From assembly GCA_036250195.1 (NCBI GenBank), contig JAVHZZ010000009.1, positions 38,345,824 through 38,409,823 on the forward strand: a stretch of DNA of 64,000 nucleotides, read 5' to 3'. The translations under genes and the position numbers were made by a program. Of this stretch, positions 25,401 to 34,199 are shown piece by piece. The notes under the pieces were generated by a model that saw only the letters and a list, made by a program, of their open reading frames with translations, did not search any database and was not told the origin of the DNA. Positions within the stretch are counted from its first letter, which is position 1; each line of letters begins with the position of its first letter. The stretch comes from Mixophyes australis (taxonomy: Eukaryota > Chordata > Amphibia > Anura > Limnodynastidae).

Positions 25401-28400
25401 TAAGCCATCCTGCCACGCCAAGGCGCTTTTGCTAATAGGATGGTCCTACTCTAAACAATGAGAGTCCCATATATTTGGGCCATACATATGTGTTTTTAAA
25501 TTGAGAGCCAACTTACCAAAGAGGTACCCCAGAAGCCTCCAAACAGCAATTCAGTGCCAGTACCCCCTCTCAGCTACTGACACCAACATGCCTCTCAGAC
25601 AAATACAAAAGTGGAAGCTGCTCAAATCAATTTATAGGCCATAAGAGGTGCTTGAAAGGGTGGGGTTATCCTGCAAGGAACATACACACAACATTTTTTC
25701 CCCCAGCACACTGCTATAGCCAGCAACAGATCTGCCATTTCTACTGTAGATAAAAATGCAAAAGTCTTTGTTGCACACATTTGCAAATGTATGTTTAAGC
25801 CATCCTGCCACGCCAAGGCGCTTTTGCTAATAGGATGGTCCTACTCTAAACAATGAGAGTCCCATATATTTGGGCCATACATATGTGTTTTTAAATTGAG
25901 AGCCAACTTACCAAAGAGGTACCCCAGAAGCCTCCAAACAGCAATTCAGTGCCAGTACCCCCTCTCAGCTACTGACACCAACATGCCTCTCAGACAAATA
26001 CAAAAGTGGAAGCTGCTCAAATCAATTTATAGGCCATAAGAGGTGCTTGAAAGGGTGGGGTTATCCTGCAAGGAACATACACACAACATTTTTTCCCCCA
26101 GCACACTGCTATAGCCAGCAACAGATCTGCCATTTCTACTGTAGATAAAAATGCAAAAGTCTTTGTTGCACACATTTGCAAATGTATGTTTAAGCCATCC
26201 TGCCACGCCAAGGCGCTTTTGCTAATAGGATGGTCCTACTCTAAACAATGAGAGTCCCATATATTTGGGCCATACATGTGTTTTTAAATTGAGAGCCAAC
26301 TTACCAAAGAGGTACCCCAGAAGCCTCCAAACAGCAATTCAGTGCCAGTACCCCCTCTCAGCTACTGACACCAACATGCCTCTCAGACAAATACAAAAGT
26401 GGAAGCTGCTCAAATCAATTTATAGGCCATAAGAGGTGCTTGAAAGGGTGGGGTTATCCTGCAAGGAACATACACACAACATTTTTTCCCCCAGCACACT
26501 GCTATAGCCAGCAACAGATCTGCCATTTCTACTGTAGATAAAAATGCAAAAGTCTTTGTTGCACACATTTGCAAATGTATGTTTAAGCCATCCTGCCACG
26601 CCAAGGCGCTTTTGCTAATAGGATGGTCCTACTCTAAACAATGAGAGTCCCATATATTTGGGCCATACATATGTGTTTTTAAATTGAGAGCCAACTTACC
26701 AAAGAGGTACCCCAGAAGCCTCCAAACAGCAATTCAGTGCCAGTACCCCCTCTCAGCTACTGACACCAACATGCCTCTCAGACAAATACAAAAGTGGAAG
26801 CTGCTCAAATCAATTTATAGGCCATAAGAGGTGCTTGAAAGGGTGGGGTTATCCTGCAAGGAACATACACACAACATTTTTCCCCCCAGCACACTGCTAT
26901 AGCCAGCAACAGATCTGCCATTTCTACTGTAGATAAAAATGCAAAAGTCTTTGTTGCACACATTTGCAAATGTATGTTTAAGCCATCCTGCCACGCCAAG
27001 GCGCTTTTGCTAATAGGATGGTCCTACTCTAAACAATGAGAGTCCCATATATTTGGGCCATACATATGTGTTTTTAAATTGAGAGCCAACTTACCAAAGA
27101 GGTACCCCAGAAGCCTCCAAACAGCAATTCAGTGCCAGTACCCCCTCTCAGCTACTGACACCAACATGCCTCTCAGACAAATACAAAAGTGGAAGCTGCT
27201 CAAATCAATTTATAGGTCATAAGAGGTGCTTGAAAGGGTGGGGTTACCCTGCAAGGAACATACACACAACATTTTTTCCCCCAGCACACTGCTATAGCCA
27301 GCAACAGATCTGCCATTTCTACTGTAGATAAAAATGCAAAAGTCTTTGTTGCACACATTTGCAAATGTATGTTTAAGCCATCCTGCCACGCCAAGGCGCT
27401 TTTGCTAATAGGATGGTCCTACTCTAAACAATGAGAGTCCCATATATTTGGGCCATACATATGTGTTTTTAAATTGAGAGCCAACTTACCAATGAGGTAC
27501 CCCAGAAGCCTCCAAACAGCAATTCAGTGCCAGTACCCCCTCTCAGCTACTGACACCAACATGCCTCTCAGACAAATACAAAAGTGGAAGCTGCTCAAAT
27601 CAATTTATAGGCCATAAGAGGTGCTTGAAAGGGTGGGGTTATCCTGCAAGGAACATACACACAACATTTTTTCCCCCAGCACACTGCTATAGCCAGCAAC
27701 AGATCTGCCATTTCTACTGTAGATAAAAATGCAAAAGTCTTTGTTGCACACATTTGCAAATGTATGTTTAAGCCATCCTGCCACGCCAAGGCGCTTTTGC
27801 TAATAGGATGGTCCTACTCTAAACAATGAGAGTCCCATATATTTGGGCCATACATATGTGTTTTTAAATTGAGAGCCAACTTACCAAAGAGGTACCCCAG
27901 AAGCCTCCAAACAGCAATTCAGTGCCAGTACCCCCTCTCAGCTACTGACACCAACATGCCTCTCAGACAAATACAAAAGTGGAAGCTGCTCAAATCAATT
28001 TATAGGCCATAAGAGGTGCTTGAAAGGGTGGGGTTATCCTGCAAGGAACATACACACAACATGTTTTCCCCCAGCACACTGCTATAGCCAGCAACAGATC
28101 TGCCATTTCTACTGTAGATAAAAATGCAAAAGTCTTTGTTGCACACATTTGCAAATGTATGTTTAAGCCATCCTGCCACGCCAAGGCGCTTTTGCTAATA
28201 GGATGGTCCTACTCTAAACAATGAGAGTCCCATATATTTGGGCCATACATATGTGTTTTTAAATTGAGAGCCAACTTACCAAAGAGGTACCCCAGAAGCC
28301 TCCAAACAGCAATTCAGTGCCAGTACCCCCTCTCAGCTACTGACACCAACATGCCTCTCAGACAAATACAAAAGTGGAAGCTGCTCAAATCAATTTATAG

Positions 28401-29852
28401 GCCATAAGAGGTGCTTGAAAGGGTGGGGTTATCCTGCAAGGAACATACACACAACATTTTTTCCCCCAGCACACTGCTATAGCCAGCAACAGATCTGCCA
28501 TTTCTACTGTAGATAAAAATGCAAAAGTCTTTGTTGCACACATTTGCAAATGTATGTTTAAGCCATCCTGCCACGCCAAGGCGCTTTTGCTAATAGGATG
28601 GTCCTACTCTAAACAATGAGAGTCCCATATATTTGGGCCATACATATGTGTTTTTAAATTGAGAGCCAACTTACCAAAGAGGTACCCCAGAAGCCTCCAA
28701 ACAGCAATTCAGTGCCAGTACCCCCTCTCAGCTACTGACACCAACATGCCTCTCAGACAAATACAAAAGTGGAAGCTGCTCAAATCAATTTATAGGCCAT
28801 AAGAGGTGCTTGAAAGGGTGGGGTTATCCTGCAAGGAACATACACACAACATTTTTTCCCCCAGCACACTGCTATAGCCAGCAACAGATCTGCCATTTCT
28901 ACTGTAGATAAAAATGCAAAAGTCTTTGTTGCACACATTTGCAAATGTATGTTAAAGCCATCCTGCCACGCCAAGGCGCTTTTGCTAATAGGATGGTCCT
29001 ACTCTAAACAATGAGAGTCCCATATATTTGGGCCATACATATGTGTTTTTAAATTGAGAGCCAACTTACCAAAGAGGTACCCCAGAAGCCTCCAAACAGC
29101 AATTCAGTGCCAGTACCCCCTCTCAGCTACTGACACCAACATGCCTCTCAGACAAATACAAAAGTGGAAGCTGCTCAAATCAATTTATAGGCCATAAGAG
29201 GTGCTTGAAAGGGTGGGGTTACCCTGCAAGGAACATACACACAACATTTTTTCCCCCAGCACACTGCTATAGCCAGCAGCAGATCTGTCATTTCTACTGT
29301 AGATAAAAATGCAAAAGTCTTTGTTGCACACATTTGCAAATGTATGTTTAAGCCATCCTGCCACGCCAAGGCGCTTTTGCTAATAGGATGGTCCTACTCT
29401 AAACAATGAGAGTCCCATATATTTGGGCCATACATATGTGTTTTTAAATTGAGAGCCAACTTACCAAAGAGGTACCCCAGAAGCCTCCAAACAGCAATTC
29501 AGTGCCAGTACCCCCTCTCAGCTACTGACACCAACATGCCTCTCAGACAAATACAAAAGTGGAAGCTGCTCAAATCAATTTATAGGCCATAAGAGGTGCT
29601 TGAAAGGGTGGGGTTATCCTGCAAGGAACATACACACAACATTTTTTCCCCCAGCACACTGCTATAGCCAGCAACAGATCTGCCATTTCTACTGTAGATA
29701 AAAATGCAAAAGTCTTTGTTGCACACATTTGCAAATGTATGTTTAAGCCATCCTGCCACGCCAAGGCGCTTTTGCTAATAGGATGGTCCTACTCTAAACA
29801 ATGAGAGTCCCATATATTTGGGCCATACATATGTGTTTTTAAATTGAGAGCC
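22500..29852. repeat. Higher-order duplication B within the satellite (10 units, 3,948 bp)
   Basis: A second set of rare variants repeats at a 3,948-bp offset: TTTTTCCCCCC at 22930 and 26878, the AGGTCATAAG and TTACCCTG pair at about 23267-23300 and 27215-27248, AATGAGGTACC near 23544 and 27492, GTTAAAGCC at 25003 and 28951, and CAGCAGCAG with CTGTCATT near 25330 and 29278. The 2-bp loss near 26275 lies between the copies. The second copy is truncated by the foldback at 29847. Confidence 0.85.
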
Positions 29853-29865
29853 AACTTACCAAAAA

Positions 29866-30477
29866 CAATTTAAAAACACATATGTATGGCCCAAATATAT
29901 GGGACTCTCATTGTTTAGAGTAGGACCATCCTATTAGCAAAAGCGCCTTGGCGTGGCAGGATGGCTTAAACATACATTTGCAAATGTGTGCAACAAAGAC
30001 TTTTGCATTTTTATCTACAGTAGAAATGGCAGATCTGTTGCTGGCTATAGCAGTGTGCTGGGGGAAAAAATGTTGTGTGTATGTTCCTTGCAGGATAACC
30101 CCACCCTTTCAAGCACCTCTTATGGCCTATAAATTGATTTGAGCAGCTTCCACTTTTGTATTTGTCTGAGAGGCATGTTGGTGTCAGTAGCTGAGAGGGG
30201 GTACTGGCACTGAATTGCTGTTTGGAGGCTTCTGGGGTACCTCTTTGGTAAGTTGGCTCTCAATTTAAAAACACATATGTATGGCCCAAATATATGGGAC
30301 TCTCATTGTTTAGAGTAGGACCATCCTATTAGCAAAAGCGCCTTGGCGTGGCAGGATGGCTTAAACATACATTTGCAAATGTGTGCAACAAAGACTTTTG
30401 CATTTTTATCTACAGTAGAAATGGCAGATCTGTTGCTGGCTATAGCAGTGTGCTGGGGGAAAAAATGTTGTGTGTAT
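29866..30477 (+). repeat. Inverted terminal part of the satellite (about 1.55 units)
   Basis: After a 19-nt spacer (29847-29865) the satellite continues in opposite orientation for 612 bp, producing a palindrome with arms 29235-29846 and 29866-30477. It ends at GTGTGTATG, where hairpin-locus sequence resumes. The inverted arm carries the consensus bases (ATGGCAGATCTGTTGC near 30421), whereas the mirrored unit has GACAGATCTGCTGC. Confidence 0.95.
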
Positions 30478-30526
30478 GTTTTCAGGTTTAACCAAAGTAA
30501 TATTTAAAAGTATGTCATTTTTTTGC

Positions 30527-30609
30527 CTTTGAAAGGCATCCCTCCAAGAAGAGGTATAGAGTATTGGGAAGGTGGAACCTCTTCTTAGGGGCAGCGTTGG
30601 CCTTCAAAG
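30527..30609 (+). repeat. Hairpin H4 of the array
   Basis: The first hairpin after the satellite block. Its 5' arm has lost the GCCCCC core (GGCATCCCTCCAAGAAG), while the 3' arm keeps CCTCTTCTTAGGGGC, so the stem has an asymmetric bulge. Confidence 0.7.
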
Positions 30610-30674
30610 TGGCATTGTGCTGAATAGGTGGATAATCCAATATATTTATTAGTCTGTATTATTTAGTAGAATGC

Positions 30675-30905
30675 TCTCTGTATTGCAGTTGCCAATCAGT
30701 GGTTTTCCCTTGCTCGAATCAGACACAAGTCATTCTGACTGGCTTTTGCGTATTTAACTATTCATTCATTACAATTGCATCTCCAAAAGGAGGATATAGT
30801 GTCATTCTCTTAAAGTTTTACATTTTTAACCCATCTGGATGACTTCAGGAAAGAAGAAAGATTATTCACTATTTATTTTAGAGGCTAATAAAGAGGTTAG
30901 TGACA
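30675..30905 (+). promoter_or_regulatory. CCAAT-containing module M2
   Basis: Diverged copy of the 9160-9390 module with TTGCCAATCAGTGG near 30690, CTTTTGCGTATTTA in place of the octamer, and GGCTAATAAAGAG abutting GTTAGTGAC in place of the splice-donor-like site. Hairpin H5 follows within ~120 bp. Confidence 0.35.
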
Positions 30906-31013
30906 GCTTTGGGGAATTCTTATTTTATATCAAAGTATTTGAAATTCGATGTCTGTGTCTTTTTTCATATATATATAAAGATGTGTAATTACATGTTCAA
31001 GGAAGCGTATATG

Positions 31014-31100
31014 TTTGAAAGCCATTCCTGCCCCCAAGAAGAGGTACAGAGGGCATTGGGAGGATGGAATCCCTCCTTGTGGGCACGGGTGGCCTTCGAA
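31014..31100 (+). repeat. Hairpin H5 of the array
   Basis: Arms start TTTGAAAGCCATTCCTGCCC and end GGGTGGCCTTCGAA. The 3' arm carries TGTGGGCAC in place of TGGGGGCAG, adding mismatches in mid-stem. Confidence 0.75.
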
Positions 31101-31172
31101 GCGGCTTTGTGCTGAAGAGGTGGATTTTTCAATCTGTTTATTAGTCTGTATTCTACAGTAGAATGCACTTTG

Positions 31173-31343
31173 GGGTATATTTACTAAACTGCGGGTTTGA
31201 AAAAGTGGAGATGTTGCCTATAGCAGCCTAACAGATTCTAGCTCTCATTTTATAGAATGTACTAAATAAATGACAACTAGAATCTGATTGGTTGCTATAG
31301 GCAACATCTCCACTTTTTTAAACACAGTTTAGTAAATCTAGCC
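31173..31343. mobile_element. Palindromic MITE, family A, copy 2
   Basis: A 171-bp copy of the element at 5268-5435, flanked by CTTTG at 31168-31172 and 31344-31348. Other hairpin-locus units read GCTCTTTGTG at this position, so the empty site is visible and the 5-bp duplication is supported. Confidence 0.88.
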
Positions 31344-31485
31344 CTTTGTGCTGTATGCAGGTTTGTAGGATGCTCTCTTTGTTATTTTATTACTTTAACA
31401 CTGTATGGTAACATTTGTTAAATTATGTAAGCTTGAAATTTCAGGTTTAACCAATGTTATATTTAAACATATGTAATTTGTTTGT

Positions 31486-31572
31486 CTTTGAAAACCATTC
31501 CTGCCCCCAAGAAGAGGTAGAGGGTATCGGGAGAGTGGAACCTCTACTTGGGGGCAGGGGTGGCCTTCCAAG
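31486..31572 (+). repeat. Hairpin H6 of the array
   Basis: Well preserved: CTTTGAAAACCATTCCTGCC pairs with GGCAGGGGTGGCCTTCCAAG, using G:U pairs at CCATTCC/GGGGTGG. The arms are 33 bp with about four mismatches, and the loop is ~21 nt. Confidence 0.82.
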
Positions 31573-31778
31573 TGGCTTTGTACTGAAGAGGTAGATTATC
31601 CAGTCTATTTATTCTGTATTCTATAGTAGAATGCTCTCTGTTGTATTCGGGTTAGTAGAATGCTCTCTTTGTTTTTTTTATTACTTTAAAACATTGTTTG
31701 ATAGCATTTGTTGAATTATGGTAGCTTCAGTTTTCAGGTTTAAGCAAAGTTATATTTACCAGTATATATTTTTTTTGC

Positions 31779-31859
31779 CTTTGAAAACCATCCCTGCCCC
31801 CAAATAGAGGGCATTGGTGGTGTGGAACCTCTCCTTTGGGGCAGGGGTGGCCTTCAAAG
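31779..31859 (+). repeat. Hairpin H7 of the array, loop-side deletion
   Basis: Outer arms are intact (CTTTGAAAACCATCCCTGCC with GGCAGGGGTGGCCTTCAAAG), but the inner 5' arm has lost GAAGAGGT, enlarging the apical loop. Confidence 0.75.
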
Positions 31860-32074
31860 CAGCTTTGTACTGAAGAGGTGGATTATTTAATTTGTGTATT
31901 AGTCTGTATTCTACAGTAGAATGCTGATTGTGTTGTATGCGGACTAGTAGGTTGCTCTTTTTGCTATTTTATTACTTTAAAACATTGTATTGTAGCATTT
32001 GTGGAATTATGGAAACTTGAGTTTTCAGGTTTAACCAAAGTTAACTTATATTTGAAAGTATGTATTTTTATTAC

Positions 32075-32161
32075 CTTTGAAAGCCATCGCTGCCCCCAAA
32101 GATAGGTAGAGGGCATGGGTGGGGTGGAACCTCTTCTTGAGGGAAGGGGTGACCCTCAAAG
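32075..32161 (+). repeat. Hairpin H8 of the array
   Basis: Arms CTTTGAAAGCCATCGCTGCC and AAGGGGTGACCCTCAAAG with an inner CCTCTTCTTGAGGG. This is a more diverged stem with several mid-arm mismatches. Confidence 0.72.
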
Positions 32162-32425
32162 TGACTTTGTGCTAAAGAGATGGATTATCTAATCTGTTTA
32201 ATAGTCTGCATTCTTCAGAAGTATGCTCTTTTTGTTGTATGTGGGTTAGTAGAATGCTCTCTGTTGTATTCAGGTTTTTAGAATTTTATCTGTGTTGTGT
32301 TTGGGTTAGTAGAATGCTCTCTTTTTTATTTATTTAAAACATTGTTTGTTAACATTTGTTGAATTATGGGAGCTTGACCTTTCAGGTTTAACCAAAATTA
32401 TATTTCAAGTATGTATTTTTTTTGT

Positions 32426-32513
32426 CTTTGAAAGCCATCCCTGCCCCAAAGAAGAGGCAGAGGGTATTGGGAGGGTGGATCCTCTTCTTGGGGGGCAGTG
32501 GTGGCTTGTAAAG
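32426..32513 (+). repeat. Hairpin H9 of the array
   Basis: Arms CTTTGAAAGCCATCCCTGCC and GGCAGTGGTGGCTTGTAAAG with CCTCTTCTTGGGG paired to CCAAAGAAGAGG. The fold is good apart from isolated mismatches. Confidence 0.8.
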
Positions 32514-32627
32514 TGACCTTTTGCTGAAAATATAGATGTTCAAATACATTTATTATTATTTTGTAGAATGCTCTCTGTGTTGTATTCTGGTTAGTAGAAT
32601 GGTCTATTGTATTTGAGCTAATACAAT

Positions 32628-32860
32628 GCTCTCTGTATTGCAATTGCCAGTCAGTGGATTTCCCTTGCTCAAATCAGACACAAGCCATTCTGACTGTCTG
32701 GTGAGTATTTAGCTATTCATTCATTCCAATTGCAGCTCCACAAGGAGGACATAGTGTCATTATCTTAAAGTTTTATATTTTTAACCTATCTGGATGACTT
32801 CAGGAAAGAAGAAAGATTATTCACTATTCATTTAAGAGGCTAATAAAGAAGTAAGTGACG
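32628..32860 (+). promoter_or_regulatory. CCAAT-like module M3
   Basis: Third copy of the module. TTGCCAGTCAGTGG replaces the CCAAT core, the octamer is lost (GGTGAGTATTTAG), but GGCTAATAAAGAA abuts GTAAGTGAC near 32852, a near-consensus splice-donor-like site. It is followed by another unit before hairpin H10. Confidence 0.3.
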
Positions 32861-33085
32861 GCTTTGGGGAATTCTTATTTTATATAAAAGTATTTGAAAT
32901 TCAATGTCTGTATCTTTTTTAGTGTGTATTCTACAGTAGAATGCTGTTTGTGTTGTATGCAGATTAGTAGGATGCTTTCTTTGTCATTTTATTACTTTAA
33001 CACATTGTATGGTAGCATTTGTTGAATTATGTAAGCTTGAGTTTCAGGTTTAACCAAAGTTATATTTAAAAGTATGTATTTTTTT

Positions 33086-33174
33086 GTTTTTAAAAGCCAT
33101 CCCGGCCACCAAGAAGAGGTAGATGGGTTTGGAAGGGTGGAACCTCTTCTTGGGGGCAGGGGTGGCTTTCAAAG
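33086..33174 (+). repeat. Hairpin H10 of the array
   Basis: The 5' arm is slightly altered (AAAAGCCATCCCGGCCACC); the 3' arm is CCTCTTCTTGGGGGCAGG followed by GGTGGCTTTCAAAG. The stem stays continuous with two or three mismatches. Confidence 0.78.
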
Positions 33175-33383
33175 CAGCTTTGTGTAAAGAGGTGGATTAT
33201 CCAATTTGTTTATTAGTCTATATTCTACAGTAGAATGGTCTTTGTGTTGTATGCGGGTTTGTAGAATACTCTCTTTGTTTATTTATTACTTTAAAACATT
33301 TTATGTTAGCATTTGTTGAATTATGGAAGCTTGAATTTTCAGGTTTAAGTATAAATATATTTAAACTTATGTATTTTTTTTGT

Positions 33384-33469
33384 CTTTGAAAGCCATCCCT
33401 GCCCCCAAGAAGAAGTAGAGCGTATTGGGAGGGTGGAACCTCTCCTTGGGGGCAGGGGTGGCTTTCAAA
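33384..33469 (+). repeat. Hairpin H11 of the array
   Basis: Last hairpin before the gypsy LTR. CTTTGAAAGCCATCCCTGCC pairs with GGCAGGGGTGGCTTTCAAA almost perfectly, with G:U at the CCATCC/GGGTGG step. The inner arm is also well paired. Confidence 0.83.
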
Positions 33470-33574
33470 CCTGGTTTGTGCTGAAGAGGTGGATTATCTA
33501 ATCTGTTTCTTATTCTGTATTGTACAGTAGAATGCTCTTTGTGTTGTATTTGGGTTAATAGAATCCTCTATTTG

Positions 33575-34199
33575 TGTTAGGAACCCCGACAGTCAGCACC
33601 ACAAAACCCGGAGTCTGCTCTGCAGTCTGGTGTTCACTGGAGCCCCTAGTGGTGGGGACAGACTTTGCCGCAGACTACAGAGGGTCGTGAGTTGTGTACT
33701 GACTGGGGAGAACCCAGCGATAGAGTATAGGAGTAACCAGCAGAGTGAAGTCCAAGCAAGGGTCGAGGGCCGGCAGCAAACAGAGTATCCAGGAGACAAG
33801 CCGGAGTCAGAGGTCACAGGCAAAATGACAGCGTCAGAGTACAGGCAACAATCAAGGGGCACAGGCAGGCAAACGTAGTCAATATTCAGGCAAGGGTTGT
33901 CAACGGTAACAGGATCAAGGTTAAGCAGGAACAGAGAGAGGGAGCAGGTCTACAGCACTGTAGCAGGAACTATAACCGGCAGGGAGGGCTTGTCCCTTCC
34001 TGCCTTATAAACAGATGAAACCCAATCAGAACCTGTCCTGCACAGCAGGTATTATTTAGCCCAGCTGGGCTATAACTATGTATGCAACGGCCGGGACCAG
34101 GAGGAAATGACGTCCCGGTCGTCATGATGATGGCTGGGATGCCGAGCCGGACCCGGAAGTGAGTCGCAGCGGTGCCCAGAGCCGCCGCGGCTCGTAACA
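33575..34199 (-). mobile_element. 3' LTR of gypsy chromovirus, copy 1
   Basis: A 625-bp LTR; on the minus strand it starts TGTTACGAGCCGCGG and ends GGTTCCTAACA. It is the same family as 47047-47509 but ~160 bp longer. The polypurine-tract-like AAGGGTGGGTA precedes it on the minus strand (34200-34212). Confidence 0.85.

Larger units (their letters stand above)
10208..29852 (-). repeat. 395-bp satellite array, 49 full units plus one partial, direct orientation
   Basis: Head-to-tail tandem array with a 395-bp period. Units are nearly identical, usually with 0-4 differences. Indels are rare: 2-bp losses near 15200, 19147 and 26275, and a 5-bp loss near 21074. Diagnostic variants include CGTTTTTT for CATTTTTT (13062, 17010), TTACCCTG for TTATCCTG (23297, 25271, 27245, 29219) and GTTAAAGCC for GTTTAAGCC (25003, 28951). 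Each unit has a 64-codon open frame on the minus strand that starts with TTG, not ATG. Each unit also carries splice-site-like motifs on the minus strand. The strand given is that of these motifs; the array has no proven direction. Confidence 0.97.
30478..33574 (+). repeat. Right part of the repeated hairpin locus
   Basis: Tandem units of about 295-300 bp, some enlarged by modules M2 and M3 or a MITE. Each unit contains a hairpin, then TTGTGCTGAAGAGGTGG, one or more GTAGAATGCTCTCT blocks, TTACTTTAAAACATTG, TAGCATTTGTTGAATTATGG and TTTTCAGGTTTAACC. Hairpin start-to-start distances are 487, 472, 293, 296, 351, 660 and 298 bp. There is no long open reading frame. The locus ends at a gypsy LTR at 33575. 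Confidence 0.85.

Noticed and set aside
10208..29852. CRISPR-like repeat array
   Set aside because: Units are 395 bp and contiguous without unique spacers, and the context is vertebrate transposons.
10226..30142. A 64-codon open frame repeated ~50 times in the satellite, suggesting a multigene family
   Set aside because: The frame opens with TTG, not ATG, has no signal peptide or domain, and its repetition follows from satellite homogeneity. Variants include amino-acid changes without an obvious bias to silent sites.
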